Below are positions 45,537-54,178 of a stretch of DNA of 64,000 nucleotides, in pieces (positions within the stretch are counted from its first letter, which is position 1; every line of letters begins with the position of its first letter). Source of the DNA: Candidatus Cacconaster scatequi (GTDB lineage Bacteria > Bacteroidota > Bacteroidia > Bacteroidales > UBA932); NCBI GenBank assembly GCA_018065305.1, contig JAGHTO010000008.1, positions 1 to 64,000 of the forward strand, given 5' to 3'. The translations under genes were made by a program, and so were the position numbers. Under the pieces are notes generated by a model that was given only the letters and a program-made list of their open reading frames with translations, did no database searches and was not told where the DNA came from.

Positions 45537-46161
45537 TGAAATTTACCTCCGCTCTGCAATGGGAGCACTTGCCACAATGATGGATTGCGGCATAAACAAG
45601 TGCGGTCTTTCCCCTGACATTTTTTATCGTATGTTCCTGACAAGCGGCGTTGCCGGCCAATTCGAAAAAGGGAATCCCAAATATGTAGCAGGAATGTCAG
45701 GCGCGGAATTGACTGACTGTATAATGGACAGGGTTATCGGGGAATCGTCTATGGCCAATGACGGTACATATTCCCTGTCTCCCGAATATTGGGCCGGATG
45801 GGTACTGGCGTACTATCAATGGCTGTCCGGAAAATCATTTCGGTATTTGCAGACAAACGGACTGGACATTGAAAAAGTTATTGCTTTATACCACCCGTTG
45901 CACGAAGCAGATCTCTCAAAATTTACAGATACGGCGGATGCCATTATACGCAAATACATAAAACTGTCAGAGAGTCCCATCAAAAAGGCCCGGGAGCGCA
46001 TCGGCATTACTCAGAAAGAACTATCTATAAGATCCTCCGTTTCTTTAAGAATGATACGTGCATACGAACAGAAGAAACAATCCTTGTCAAATGCAGGTTT
46101 CAGCACTGTGTCAAACATTGCTTCGGCCTTGTTCGTCGACACCGCAGATATTATTCAATAG
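45508..46161 (+). CDS. HTH-fused partner of DUF3990 (candidate antitoxin/autoregulator)
   Basis: The 217-residue protein has an N-terminal helical domain (EIYLRSAMGALATMMDCGINKCGLSP, then AELTDCIMDRVIG) that could bind the toxin, and a C-terminal XRE-type helix-turn-helix (about 160-217: KKARERIGITQKELSIRSSVSLRMIRAYEQ). This layout, with a DNA-binding domain on the partner of a toxin-like enzyme, is the classic autoregulatory antitoxin form, with the domain order reversed compared with many. Start is ATG 45508 or ATG 45517, both overlapping the DUF3990 gene. No similar partner is fused in the first DUF3990 locus. Confidence 0.7.
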   Translation: MLKMETRAYNEIYLRSAMGALATMMDCGINKCGLSPDIFYRMFLTSGVAGQFEKGNPKYVAGMSGAELTDCIMDRVIGESSMANDGTYSLSPEYWAGWVLAYYQWLSGKSFRYLQTNGLDIEKVIALYHPLHEADLSKFTDTADAIIRKYIKLSESPIKKARERIGITQKELSIRSSVSLRMIRAYEQKKQSLSNAGFSTVSNIASALFVDTADIIQ

Positions 46162-46173
46162 CAGGATTCTTAT

Positions 46174-46181
46174 TATATTTG
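46174..46181 (+). promoter_or_regulatory. -7 element of the sugar kinase operon
   Basis: TATATTTG, 27 nt before the ATG at 46209. Confidence 0.5.
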
Positions 46182-46208
46182 CAGAAAAGAAGTGTCTGCC
46201 ATAGAATT

Positions 46209-47381
46209 ATGAAGTGCGAAGAGAAATTTTATGAGATTTACAGGAAGGAACCGCAGGCGGTGGCTTTCTGCCCATACAGGATTTGCCCGGTAGGGGCCCA
46301 CGTGGACCACAATTTCGGAAAGATTACAGGATTTGCCATCAACAAGGGCATCCATTTCGCGTATGCTCCGAAGCAGAACGGTGTGGTCGAGATATGCTCC
46401 CTGCAGTTTGACAAACGGGCCCAGTGGCACGTTGCGGGAACTCCTGAGACAAAGCAGGACGACTGGGCGGACTATCTCCGCGGTGCAACTCTCTTCCTTT
46501 CACAGATGTTCCCCATCGGAAAAGGCATCAGCGGTGTCATTGAAGGTTCCCTGCCGATTGGCGGACTTTCTTCCTCCGCTGCGGTGGTGCTGGTGTTTCT
46601 CAAGGCACTGTGCGACGTGAACGGAATCCGTCTCACACCGGCGGAGATGATATCCCTTTCCGTCCGGGTGGAGAACCAATATGTGGGAGTCTCCAGCGGA
46701 AAACTGGACCAGAGCTGCGAGGTTTACGCAAAAAAGAACAACCTCCTTCATCTGGACACCCTCAACGACGAATACGAGCTGATTCCCACCTCCCCGAAGA
46801 TGAAGCCATACGAAATCGCCATCTTTTTCAGCGGACTTGAGAGGACCCTCATCGGAAGCAAATTCAATATGAGAGTCGACGAATGCCGCAGCGCCGCATA
46901 CGCACTGAAGGCCTTTGCCGGGATGGAATACGGAAAATTTGCCGAAACATCCCTCAGACAGGTTCCCGTTTCCATTTATGAAGAATACCGGGACCGTCTC
47001 CCCCTGAACTGGGCAAAGAGAGCGGAACATTGGTATTCCGAGCAGGACAGGGTTGAAAGAAGCGCTGAGGCTTGGAGGAAAGGAGATGTGGAGGAATACG
47101 GAAAAATCATCTTCGAGAGCGGACGTTCATCCATCGAAAATTATCAGACAGGTTCACCCGAACTCAAGGAACTTTATGAGATAATGACCCGCACCGAAGG
47201 CATCTACGGAGGCCGTTTCAGCGGTGCCGGATTCAAGGGATGCTGTATGGCCGTAATCGACCCCGCATTCCGGGAATCGATTCTCCGCAAAGTCGGAGAG
47301 GAGTATCTCAAGGCATTCCCACACCTCGAAGGAAAATATCGGTCAACAATCTGTCACAGCGAGGAGGGTCTTGTTCTATGA
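46209..47381 (+). CDS. GHMP sugar kinase, galacturonokinase/galactokinase-like
   Basis: Phosphorylates a sugar at C1. The 390-residue protein has the galactokinase-family arrangement: the substrate motif PYRICPVGAHVDHNFGKITGF (22-42), the ATP loop IGGLSSSAAVV (117-127) and the third motif GRFSGAGFKGCCMAV. The first motif reads CPVGAHVDH in place of the bacterial PGRVNLIGEHTDY; CP.GAH.DH is the form I recall from plant galacturonokinase, so the substrate could be galacturonate or a related sugar, not plain galactose. It overlaps the next gene, a nucleotidyltransferase, by ATGA, which together would turn a free sugar into an NDP-sugar. ATG 46209 is preferred over one 10 codons upstream that is near the -7 box. 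Confidence 0.75.
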   Translation: MKCEEKFYEIYRKEPQAVAFCPYRICPVGAHVDHNFGKITGFAINKGIHFAYAPKQNGVVEICSLQFDKRAQWHVAGTPETKQDDWADYLRGATLFLSQMFPIGKGISGVIEGSLPIGGLSSSAAVVLVFLKALCDVNGIRLTPAEMISLSVRVENQYVGVSSGKLDQSCEVYAKKNNLLHLDTLNDEYELIPTSPKMKPYEIAIFFSGLERTLIGSKFNMRVDECRSAAYALKAFAGMEYGKFAETSLRQVPVSIYEEYRDRLPLNWAKRAEHWYSEQDRVERSAEAWRKGDVEEYGKIIFESGRSSIENYQTGSPELKELYEIMTRTEGIYGGRFSGAGFKGCCMAVIDPAFRESILRKVGEEYLKAFPHLEGKYRSTICHSEEGLVL

Positions 47382-48112
47382 AATGCCTGATTCTTGCCGC
47401 CGGATATGCCACAAGGCTTTATCCTCTCACCGAAAATTTCCCGAAACCGCTTCTTGAAGTTCAGGGAAAAACCATTCTGGACTGGCTGGTGGAGGACATA
47501 TCGTCTGTCGTTGACGGATTCATTGTCGTTACAAACCACCGTTTCGCCCCCCATTTCCGGGAATGGGCCGAAAGCAGACCGGAGAAAATAACCGTGGTCG
47601 ATGACGGGACCTCCACGAACGAAACGCGCCTGGGTGCCGTGGTGGATATCAAATATGCCGTTGACGCTCTGTCGGTCAGCGACGACCTTCTTGTCATTGC
47701 CGGGGACAACCTCCTGGATTTCTCACTGAAGGGATTTGTCTCCTACGCACAGGGAAAAGGGACTTCCTGCGTGATGCGCTACCACGAACCGGATGAAAAC
47801 CGGCTCCATCGGTGCGGAATTCTCTGCGTTGATGACAATGACCGAATTGTGGATATGGAGGAAAAACCTGCCAATCCGAAAAGCCACTGGGCCTGTCCTC
47901 CTTTCTATTATTATACGAAGGAGACCGTCTCTCTTCTTCCGGAGGGCATCGCTTCCGGATGCGGGACTGACGCTCCGGGCAGTTTCATCGCCTGGCTGTC
48001 GGCCCACACTTCCGTCCACGCTATGGAAATGACTGGCAGGCGGTATGACATAGGAACGCTGGAAAGTTATCACGAAGTGCAGAGGACGTTCCGTCCTCCT
48101 GTCCGCAAGTGA
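47378..48112 (+). CDS. Sugar-1-phosphate nucleotidyltransferase
   Basis: Transfers a nucleotide to a sugar 1-phosphate. The 244-residue protein opens with the classic MKCLILAAGYATRLYPLTENFPKPLLEV signature split across residues 1-28, followed by VIAGDNLLDFSLKGF with the metal-binding Asp, VDMEEKPANPKSHWA and the terminal GRRYDIGTLESYHE. No C-terminal acyltransferase or kinase domain is present. Coupled by ATGA to the GHMP kinase, so the sugar is presumably the same; the nucleotide cannot be told from sequence. 24 nt before comF. Confidence 0.82.
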   Translation: MKCLILAAGYATRLYPLTENFPKPLLEVQGKTILDWLVEDISSVVDGFIVVTNHRFAPHFREWAESRPEKITVVDDGTSTNETRLGAVVDIKYAVDALSVSDDLLVIAGDNLLDFSLKGFVSYAQGKGTSCVMRYHEPDENRLHRCGILCVDDNDRIVDMEEKPANPKSHWACPPFYYYTKETVSLLPEGIASGCGTDAPGSFIAWLSAHTSVHAMEMTGRRYDIGTLESYHEVQRTFRPPVRK

Positions 48113-48136
48113 CGGAACCATAATCAATTTCAGGTT

Positions 48137-48847
48137 ATGAGGCGGGAGATTGAGGAGTATATGGTCGGTCTGAGGGAACTGTTCTTTCCCCGGTTCTGCC
48201 CGGTATGCAGCAGACCCCTTGAAGGGGATGAAAAGGATTTTTGCCTGGAATGCTTTTCGGACCTTCCCCTGACATATTTCTGGGATTGGGAGGACAATCC
48301 GCTGCGAAGGCGGCTCGAAGAAAAATGCACCGTCGGATACGGGGCGGCCCTGTTCCATTTCCGTCTCGAATCCCCTTATCACTACCTGATGCACAGAATC
48401 AAGTTTGAAGGAGGAAAGAATCTCGGCTACCGGCTCGGCTACCTTCTGGGCCTCTATCTGAAAGACGGGGCCGGCTTCGGGCCGGTGGATATCATCGTTC
48501 CCGTCCCTCTCCACCCGTTACGCCGCTTCCGCAGGGGATACAACCAGTCACAAATCATAGCCTCCGGCATAGCTGCGGCACTCGGAGTGCCCGTCTGTCC
48601 CGGCCTGCTGAAAAGATGCCGCTGGACAAGACCCCAGAGCGGTATTTCAGGAAGCGGCAAGAGCAGGAACGTGGAAGGAGCCTTCAGAACGGACGCCACA
48701 CAGGCCGAAAAGCTGAAAGAAGAGGGCTTCCGGCACATCCTGCTGGTTGATGACACCATCACGACAAGCTCCACCATAAGCGAATGTGTAAAGGTTCTGC
48801 CCCCTTTCTTCAGGGTCAGTGTCGCATCACTGGCGTTTGTCGGATAA
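48137..48847 (+). CDS. ComF family phosphoribosyltransferase-like protein
   Basis: A 236-residue protein with the ComF N-terminal zinc site (C21, C24, C36, C39: FCPVCSRPLEG...FCLECF), the GYGAALFHFRLESPYHYLMHRIKF segment, VDIIVPVPLHPLRRFRRGYNQSQ and the PRPP-binding loop ILLVDDTITTSST. In naturally competent bacteria ComF helps in DNA uptake; the reaction is unknown. Its last 21 bp overlap the convergent GH36 gene. Confidence 0.88.
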   Translation: MRREIEEYMVGLRELFFPRFCPVCSRPLEGDEKDFCLECFSDLPLTYFWDWEDNPLRRRLEEKCTVGYGAALFHFRLESPYHYLMHRIKFEGGKNLGYRLGYLLGLYLKDGAGFGPVDIIVPVPLHPLRRFRRGYNQSQIIASGIAAALGVPVCPGLLKRCRWTRPQSGISGSGKSRNVEGAFRTDATQAEKLKEEGFRHILLVDDTITTSSTISECVKVLPPFFRVSVASLAFVG

Positions 48848-50941
48848 GATACAGATTTCAAACAGTTCTCCCGAGAACTCCCCTTCAAGAGTGACACTGA
48901 AGCCTTTCTTCTCAAGTTCGGCTCCGGTCATACGGGCGATTTCACGCCCGTCAGGGCCCTGTTTGATGCTATATGACGCTTCCGGGTCGAGGTCCCGTAC
49001 AGTGACTACACGTGTGGTTTCAGCCGACCCTTCACGGAAGATACCCACAAGGCCTCCGCTGCGGGTTTCGGTATTGATGCGGCAGAAACCGTCCCAACCG
49101 CCCACGCGCGGCATTCCGAATCCCGGCAGGTCCTGACGGAATGACATTATGCCGTGTTTCTTCTCAAGGCCCTTGACCCACGACGACCAGGCCCGGAATT
49201 CAGACCTTTCCTCCCGACTGAGTTCGCGGGGATCCCCGAGCATAATGGGAAGCGTGCCTGTAAGGGATTTATAGGCCAGAAGGTGCAGCGGCTGGTCCAG
49301 TCGCTGATTGCCTATTACGAGCGACGTTGCAGGAAGCGCCGGACTGCGTACCCATCCGAGTTCCCTCACACGCAACGCCCCTGCGGGAGAATACTCTTCG
49401 ACGTTCGACAGCCAGTTCCCCTCCGCATGCTTCGCGATGCCGTAGTCCATCAGCTGCAACTTGCCGGCAGTCTCGAAAGTACAGTCGATGAAGAGGTCCG
49501 GCGCTTCTGCGTGGAGGTCGTCGAACATCTTCATACATTTCTCGTAGATAACGTCGTATGACTCCTCGTGGTCACGGTGATATTTGTGGTCGGTGGCATA
49601 GCAGCCGGTATGGGCAGGATCATAGACGTATGCGCTGGTGACTATCGCCAGGTCGAGTTTCACGTATTGTATCCCGTATGCCTTGACATTATGGAGAATG
49701 ATGTCCCTGATATAGTCGACCCATTCCGTGCCCATACATGCGGTTACGTTGCTGCCGCTGCCCGTATGAAGGTCGGTGATGTGGCCTGATGCGCTGCGTA
49801 CTATCCATTCGGGATGATTCTGCACAGTCTCACTGTTCCTGTCAAGCCTTCCCACGCTCAGCCATATCCCCGGTTTCATACCGAGGTTCTTGATATGGTC
49901 GAATATCGGCTTGAGGCCGTTCGGGAATTTTTCGGTGTCTATCTCCCAGTCTATCTTCACCTCGTTGCTGTTTCCCGCAGTGCTGGAGCCGCTACTGTTC
50001 TGCCAGCCGTCATCGACGATGAATTCCTCTATGCCGCATTCCGCCGCCGCGTCTGCGAGTTCGAGCAACAGTGCCTCGTTGATGTCGCGATAGAAAGGCA
50101 CCCAGGTGTTATATACAAATAGCGGCTTGTGGTCAAGCTTTTCTATACGCACTCCCATATACTTGCGGATATAGTCCTGAACCGTAGTGCTGACAACACG
50201 TTGATAGTCACGCCCTTCGTATGGCGCAGTGAAGACAGGGGCGCTTGTCCAGCTCTGTCCCGGAGCCAGCCAGCGGCGGAACGGATAGTTCTGGTCCGGC
50301 AGGGTTGTACCGGCGAGAAGGCTCTTGCCGTCCTCGAAGACGGACGTACGCTTGAGTATGCCTATCGTCTCGTTGCCAATGGCCAGGCCCCGCTGATCCC
50401 TCGCGTGATGGACCACAACAAGAGGGTCGTCCCAATCCCCGCGATAGGGGCCCAGAGCCTGAAAACGTCCATATGAACGGTATATCTGTGAATGGGTGCA
50501 GTCGAGAGTCAGTTCCAAATCCTCGACGCTGACACCTTCGATGCGGATATCGTCACTGCCTGCATTGGTGAACCGGATTTCCTTGCGGACAAGAGGAAGA
50601 TCCGGATAACTCGTATATATCAGTTCAACCTTCAGGCGTCCGTCCTCGCTGGTCAGGGAGATGACCGTGACGCTGTCCGAGGAGACTTCTATCTCCTTCC
50701 ACCGGCTGTCACCGGAATAGAGTTTCCCGTCAGCCAGAAATGAGAATTCACGCGAGGTTTCCTCTATGAATCCCTCTTCCTGCCCCGCAAGACGGTATGT
50801 TGCCGTATGTATCTGTCCGTCAGAGCAATTGACGCTTCGTACAATATGTCCGTTGTCAGCGACCCTGACGATTCCTGCCCAAATGGGAGATGCTGACAGA
50901 AGAAAAAGGGCCAGCAGGAGTGTCCGTTGGAATAATTTCAT
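48827..50941 (-). CDS. GH36 family alpha-galactosidase-like enzyme, exported
   Basis: The 704-residue protein has a signal peptide (1-22, PIWAG), the N-terminal beta-supersandwich (to about 265), and a TIM barrel with VDDGWQ (309-314), KPGIWLS (356-362) and the nucleophile Asp430 in YVKLDLA. The acid/base region normally reads CSGGGR...WxSD; here it is DCTFETAGKLQLMDYG then EGNWLSNVEEY, with Asn513 where the catalytic Asp is expected and Glu515/516 just after. So the enzyme may use another acid, belong to a divergent subgroup, or be weakly active. It follows the BACON gene after 31 nt with a hairpin between. Confidence 0.82.
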   Translation of the reverse strand: MKLFQRTLLLALFLLSASPIWAGIVRVADNGHIVRSVNCSDGQIHTATYRLAGQEEGFIEETSREFSFLADGKLYSGDSRWKEIEVSSDSVTVISLTSEDGRLKVELIYTSYPDLPLVRKEIRFTNAGSDDIRIEGVSVEDLELTLDCTHSQIYRSYGRFQALGPYRGDWDDPLVVVHHARDQRGLAIGNETIGILKRTSVFEDGKSLLAGTTLPDQNYPFRRWLAPGQSWTSAPVFTAPYEGRDYQRVVSTTVQDYIRKYMGVRIEKLDHKPLFVYNTWVPFYRDINEALLLELADAAAECGIEEFIVDDGWQNSSGSSTAGNSNEVKIDWEIDTEKFPNGLKPIFDHIKNLGMKPGIWLSVGRLDRNSETVQNHPEWIVRSASGHITDLHTGSGSNVTACMGTEWVDYIRDIILHNVKAYGIQYVKLDLAIVTSAYVYDPAHTGCYATDHKYHRDHEESYDVIYEKCMKMFDDLHAEAPDLFIDCTFETAGKLQLMDYGIAKHAEGNWLSNVEEYSPAGALRVRELGWVRSPALPATSLVIGNQRLDQPLHLLAYKSLTGTLPIMLGDPRELSREERSEFRAWSSWVKGLEKKHGIMSFRQDLPGFGMPRVGGWDGFCRINTETRSGGLVGIFREGSAETTRVVTVRDLDPEASYSIKQGPDGREIARMTGAELEKKGFSVTLEGEFSGELFEICILSDKRQ

Positions 50942-50954
50942 GTCTATATTTTAT

Positions 50955-50974
50955 AAAAAAGCGCCAACGGCGCT
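50955..50974 (-). terminator. Hairpin after the BACON gene, overlapping its stop
   Basis: Minus strand AGCGCC-GTT-GGCGCT followed by TTTTTTA. The stem begins inside the TAG stop codon of the BACON gene and precedes the GH36 ATG by about 14 nt, so it may separate or attenuate expression of the two. Confidence 0.7.
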
Positions 50975-51614
50975 ATAAAAGGGTATCCTGAAGGATATGA
51001 AGTTGAAGAACATCCGCATCGGAATATTCGTCAAGAGCAATTTCCACCGAATATTCTCTCAGCTGGCCGCCGGTATTTTCAGGAATGGAGACCTCCACCC
51101 AGATTCCGTTTTCCTTTCCGGAAGAGGGGGAGACATTTCCCGCCCACGCTGCTCCGTCCATTGTCATCTTCCTTACGGACCAGGGGTGATTGGCATTGAC
51201 ATAGAAACGCTGGATTGAGGCCTGACCGCCGACGATTCTTGCACTCTCCTCGCAGATGACAAAAGGAGCGGCGTGAAGAGTTACAACAGACTTCCCGGTA
51301 TGGGATGCGGAATCTATGCTCGTAACGAACTCTATCCTCACCGGATAATCGGAATAGGAATAACGTTCCGGCACTGTCACGGACACTTTCGTATCTCCGT
51401 AACCGCTTTCAGGTACAACGGTTACCCCTGATTCAGTCCACTTCGCCTGCCACGCACCGTTGGAATAGACAGTGAACTCTGCAACTCCCCCCTTGTAAGT
51501 CAGTTCGGTATTGTAGGAACTGAAGAAGTTCTCGGGAGTCACTTTCATATCGCACGCCCCGAAAAGAGCCGCCGACATTGCGCACAAAAGAGCAACTTTG
51601 ATGATTCGATTCAT
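50973..51614 (-). CDS. BACON-domain lipoprotein
   Basis: The 213-residue lipoprotein (signal MNRIIKVALLCAMSAALFGAC, Cys21) has one BACON-type Ig-like domain, seen as FTVYSNGAWQAKW and VVPESGYGDTKVSVTVPE, and a second similar region (FYVNANHPWSVRKMT). BACON domains are often found on Bacteroidota surface glycan-binding or mucin-binding proteins; here they are the whole mature protein. ATG 51614 is used because it starts the lipoprotein signal and lies 5 nt from a TATCTTTG box; another ATG 9 codons upstream would lie in the promoter. Divergent from a second BACON gene. Confidence 0.75.
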   Translation of the reverse strand: MNRIIKVALLCAMSAALFGACDMKVTPENFFSSYNTELTYKGGVAEFTVYSNGAWQAKWTESGVTVVPESGYGDTKVSVTVPERYSYSDYPVRIEFVTSIDSASHTGKSVVTLHAAPFVICEESARIVGGQASIQRFYVNANHPWSVRKMTMDGAAWAGNVSPSSGKENGIWVEVSIPENTGGQLREYSVEIALDEYSDADVLQLHILQDTLL

Positions 51615-51619
51615 ATTTG

Positions 51620-51627
51620 CAAAGATA
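51620..51627 (-). promoter_or_regulatory. -7 element of the BACON/GH36 unit
   Basis: Minus-strand TATCTTTG, 5 nt before the ATG at 51614. On the plus strand a weaker TAACTTCG faces the other BACON gene, so the 41-nt gap holds two promoters. Confidence 0.5.
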
Positions 51628-51655
51628 TTCGTTTTTTTCATAACTTCGCAACACG

Positions 51656-52024
51656 ATGAAAAAGACTTTCACAGCTCTTGCAGCGATTTTCATAGTTCTT
51701 CTGACTGCAGGCCAGATGGTTTCCTGCGAAAAATATGTCCTGCCGGAACTGACCGTATCTCCCGACACCCTCATATTCAGCGCCGCCGCGGATTCCGCTC
51801 TTGTAAAAGTTCACTCGAACGTCATCTGGAGCAACAGGGACAACCCCGACTGGATAAGGGTCTCCGTCGACTGGGGGGACACGGATGCCGAAACTTTCGT
51901 AGCCGTGACTGAAAACACCTCGTCCGAAGCCCGTCAGGCCAAGGTCTCGATAAAATCAGAAACCATCCAACGATATATCGTTGTGGAGCAGGCCGGGGCT
52001 ACTGCGCAGGAGCCACAACCTTGA
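51656..52024 (+). CDS. Small BACON-domain lipoprotein
   Basis: The 122-residue lipoprotein (lipobox MVSC at 21-24) contains one BACON domain: LTVSPDTLIFSAAADSALVKVHSNVIWSN ends at the tryptophan strand, then WIRVSVDWGDTDAETFVAVTENTSS and RYIVVEQAG. It overlaps the end of the convergent C69 gene by 26 bp. Function is probably binding, no enzyme motif present. Confidence 0.75.
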   Translation: MKKTFTALAAIFIVLLTAGQMVSCEKYVLPELTVSPDTLIFSAAADSALVKVHSNVIWSNRDNPDWIRVSVDWGDTDAETFVAVTENTSSEARQAKVSIKSETIQRYIVVEQAGATAQEPQP

Positions 52025-53672
52025 TAACCTCTCCGTGGTCATTCACAATTGACCGGAGCCACCTTTCACGGAATTTCGGATGTTCCGGAGATTCGGGAAT
52101 ATCCACTCCCGCCCCATTGTCCTTGAAGGAACCGTCGGCATTCTGCCGCTTGACGTTGCCGTCCATAAACTTGACCAGAATATAATTCTCCATATTCTTC
52201 CACTCGTCGAAAAGATACTGGGACCTTGACGAGCAGAATTGCGTCATAGAGGCAAGCGCCTCATTCCTCTTTCCCTTGTCGAGCAGCTGCAGAAGTTCGG
52301 CATCCTTTGCAGCGAGAAGTTTCAAGTTCTCGTTTTCATAATTGTCTATGAATTTCCTCAGCTCGGGAGCAACACGGTCATAGTAGAGATAGGCGAACTG
52401 CGCGACCTTGTTGAACTGCCAGAAAGCGGAGGTGGGGCTGTATTCCAGCATGGAACCGTTCCCGTGCTCAAAGCAGTGAGGAACGGAGGTGATATTCGTG
52501 TAAATGGGGGTCAGTGCGCTGGTTGCGGCATCATCCACACCGAACCAAAGGACTCCTCCAACCTCATCCGGCAGCCAGCCACGCGACTGGCAGACAATCC
52601 AGAATCCCGTCTGCTGGGTTGCTATCGAGCGCTCGAAAGAATAGGTCTGTCCGTCCACCTCAAAGTCCATCGGACGCCATCTGTAGGGAAGCCGGCTGGG
52701 GCCTGCACCCACGTCTTCGGTAAAGTCCAGAGGGGTGTTTTCATAGTGGTCCCTCATCACGTCCGCAACATCCTTGAGTGAAACTTTGCCCGAAGGCTTG
52801 ATATAGAGAGGCATCTTGTTGGCGGCATTGTGGCCGGTCGCGAAATCAAGATACCTGTCACCGTCGAACCCTTCCTTGCCAAGAATACGGAAAGCGGACC
52901 ATACCCTGGCCTCACATCCCCTCAACCCGCTGAAATCGGCCGGACAATAGGTATCACAGAAACTGAACTCCTCGTCCTTCCCGCTGAACCAGCCCTTTTC
53001 CCTGGCGAAAGAGATGACATCGGGGGAATAGAGACAATTCTCGGGATCATTCAGAGGGAAATGATGAATCCTGCTCTGATTGGCGTGTGCGCATATATAA
53101 CCGTCGGGAATCCGTATGGCAACCCAAACCGCCCCTTTCTGCTCCCCTTTCCCCACGATTTCCATTATCCAGCACTCGTCCTTGTCGGCAATGCTGAAGG
53201 ATTCACCCGCTGAAGGGTATCCGTAGGTCTGGAGAAAACTGTCAATCGTACGGATGGCCTCACGCGCTGACCTTGCCCGCTGCAGGGTCACATAAATCAA
53301 CGAACCGTAGTCCATTATTCCGTCAGGATTAGCAAGTCCCTCACGTCCGCCGAAAGTGGTTTCGGTTATGATAAGCTGGTGCTCGTTCATATTTCCCACC
53401 GTCTGATAAGTGTGAGCAATCTGGTCGATCTCCCCTTTGTGGAACCCGGTATCCCATTCGCTGATTTTCAGACGGGAACCCTTGCTCCAATCCGCAGACG
53501 GGTGGAAATACAACTCACCGAAAAGCTGGTGGGAATCAGCGGCGTATGAAACCAGCACGGAGCCGTCGGCGGAAGCGCCTTTGGTAACGATAACGTTGGT
53601 ACAGGCATCTGTCACAGGCGACTGGAACAGAACCGTCGCAAATGAGACGAGCAGAAGAGTCAATTTTTTCAT
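51999..53672 (-). CDS. C69 family dipeptidase, exported
   Basis: Ntn-type dipeptidase (PepD family). The 557-residue protein has a signal peptide ending at VTDA; removal exposes Cys24 of CTNVIVTKGASADGS as the N-terminal nucleophile. Other motifs: NEHQLIITETTFGGRE, ADKDECWIMEIVGKG and the late SVPHCFEHGNGSMLEYSPTSAFW. Length matches other Bacteroidota C69 enzymes. It would act in the periplasm on dipeptides. A TATCTTCG box on the minus strand lies 24-31 nt upstream. Confidence 0.9.
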   Translation of the reverse strand: MKKLTLLLVSFATVLFQSPVTDACTNVIVTKGASADGSVLVSYAADSHQLFGELYFHPSADWSKGSRLKISEWDTGFHKGEIDQIAHTYQTVGNMNEHQLIITETTFGGREGLANPDGIMDYGSLIYVTLQRARSAREAIRTIDSFLQTYGYPSAGESFSIADKDECWIMEIVGKGEQKGAVWVAIRIPDGYICAHANQSRIHHFPLNDPENCLYSPDVISFAREKGWFSGKDEEFSFCDTYCPADFSGLRGCEARVWSAFRILGKEGFDGDRYLDFATGHNAANKMPLYIKPSGKVSLKDVADVMRDHYENTPLDFTEDVGAGPSRLPYRWRPMDFEVDGQTYSFERSIATQQTGFWIVCQSRGWLPDEVGGVLWFGVDDAATSALTPIYTNITSVPHCFEHGNGSMLEYSPTSAFWQFNKVAQFAYLYYDRVAPELRKFIDNYENENLKLLAAKDAELLQLLDKGKRNEALASMTQFCSSRSQYLFDEWKNMENYILVKFMDGNVKRQNADGSFKDNGAGVDIPESPEHPKFRERWLRSIVNDHGEVIKVVAPAQ

Positions 53673-53714
53673 AAGTACTTAATTCTATAGTGTCACGAAG
53701 ATACGAAATTTATC

Positions 53715-53722
53715 TATATTTG
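53715..53722 (+). promoter_or_regulatory. -7 element of the 53749 gene
   Basis: TATATTTG, 26 nt before the ATG at 53749. Confidence 0.5.
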
Positions 53723-53748
53723 CCCTTGGTATTTGAAAATCAGACAAG

Positions 53749-54156
53749 ATGAAAAAGATAACCGGAACCATTACCCTGTTCGCTTTGATGATGATTGCTC
53801 TCCCAGCTCTGGGGCAGGAGCAGGAAAAACCTTCAGCCGAGAAATATGCCGCCGAACATATCGAGTTTCTGGTGAGGAATCTGGAAATTGACGAAATTCA
53901 GGTCTTCTACGCCGATTCCATCTACCAGCACAACTTCTTTGAACTGATTGAGGAGATGGAAGCCCTCAAAAAGAAGGGGATGTCCACCAATTCCGTCTAT
54001 GAGGAGATCTCCGACAAATGGCTCGACGCCACCGACAGGGCTCTGGAAAAAATCCTGACCCCCGCACAGTGGAAGAAATATCTCAAGACAAGCTTCGGCA
54101 AGGAGAAGGCCAAGCGGGACAAGAGAATGGCAAAACGGGCCGAGTCCGGCAAATAG
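53749..54156 (+). CDS. Exported helical protein of unknown function
   Basis: The 135-residue protein has a signal peptide (1-22, LPALGQ), then two or three long helices with many charged residues. ILTPAQWKKYLKTSFGKEK near the end recalls the LTxxQ motif of Spy/CpxP-type periplasmic chaperones, though the match is partial. Highly basic C terminus (EKAKRDKRMAKRAESGK). No firm family; convergent with the acyltransferase gene. Confidence 0.6.
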   Translation: MKKITGTITLFALMMIALPALGQEQEKPSAEKYAAEHIEFLVRNLEIDEIQVFYADSIYQHNFFELIEEMEALKKKGMSTNSVYEEISDKWLDATDRALEKILTPAQWKKYLKTSFGKEKAKRDKRMAKRAESGK

Positions 54157-54178
54157 ACGCGCCTTACGGACGTTGCCG

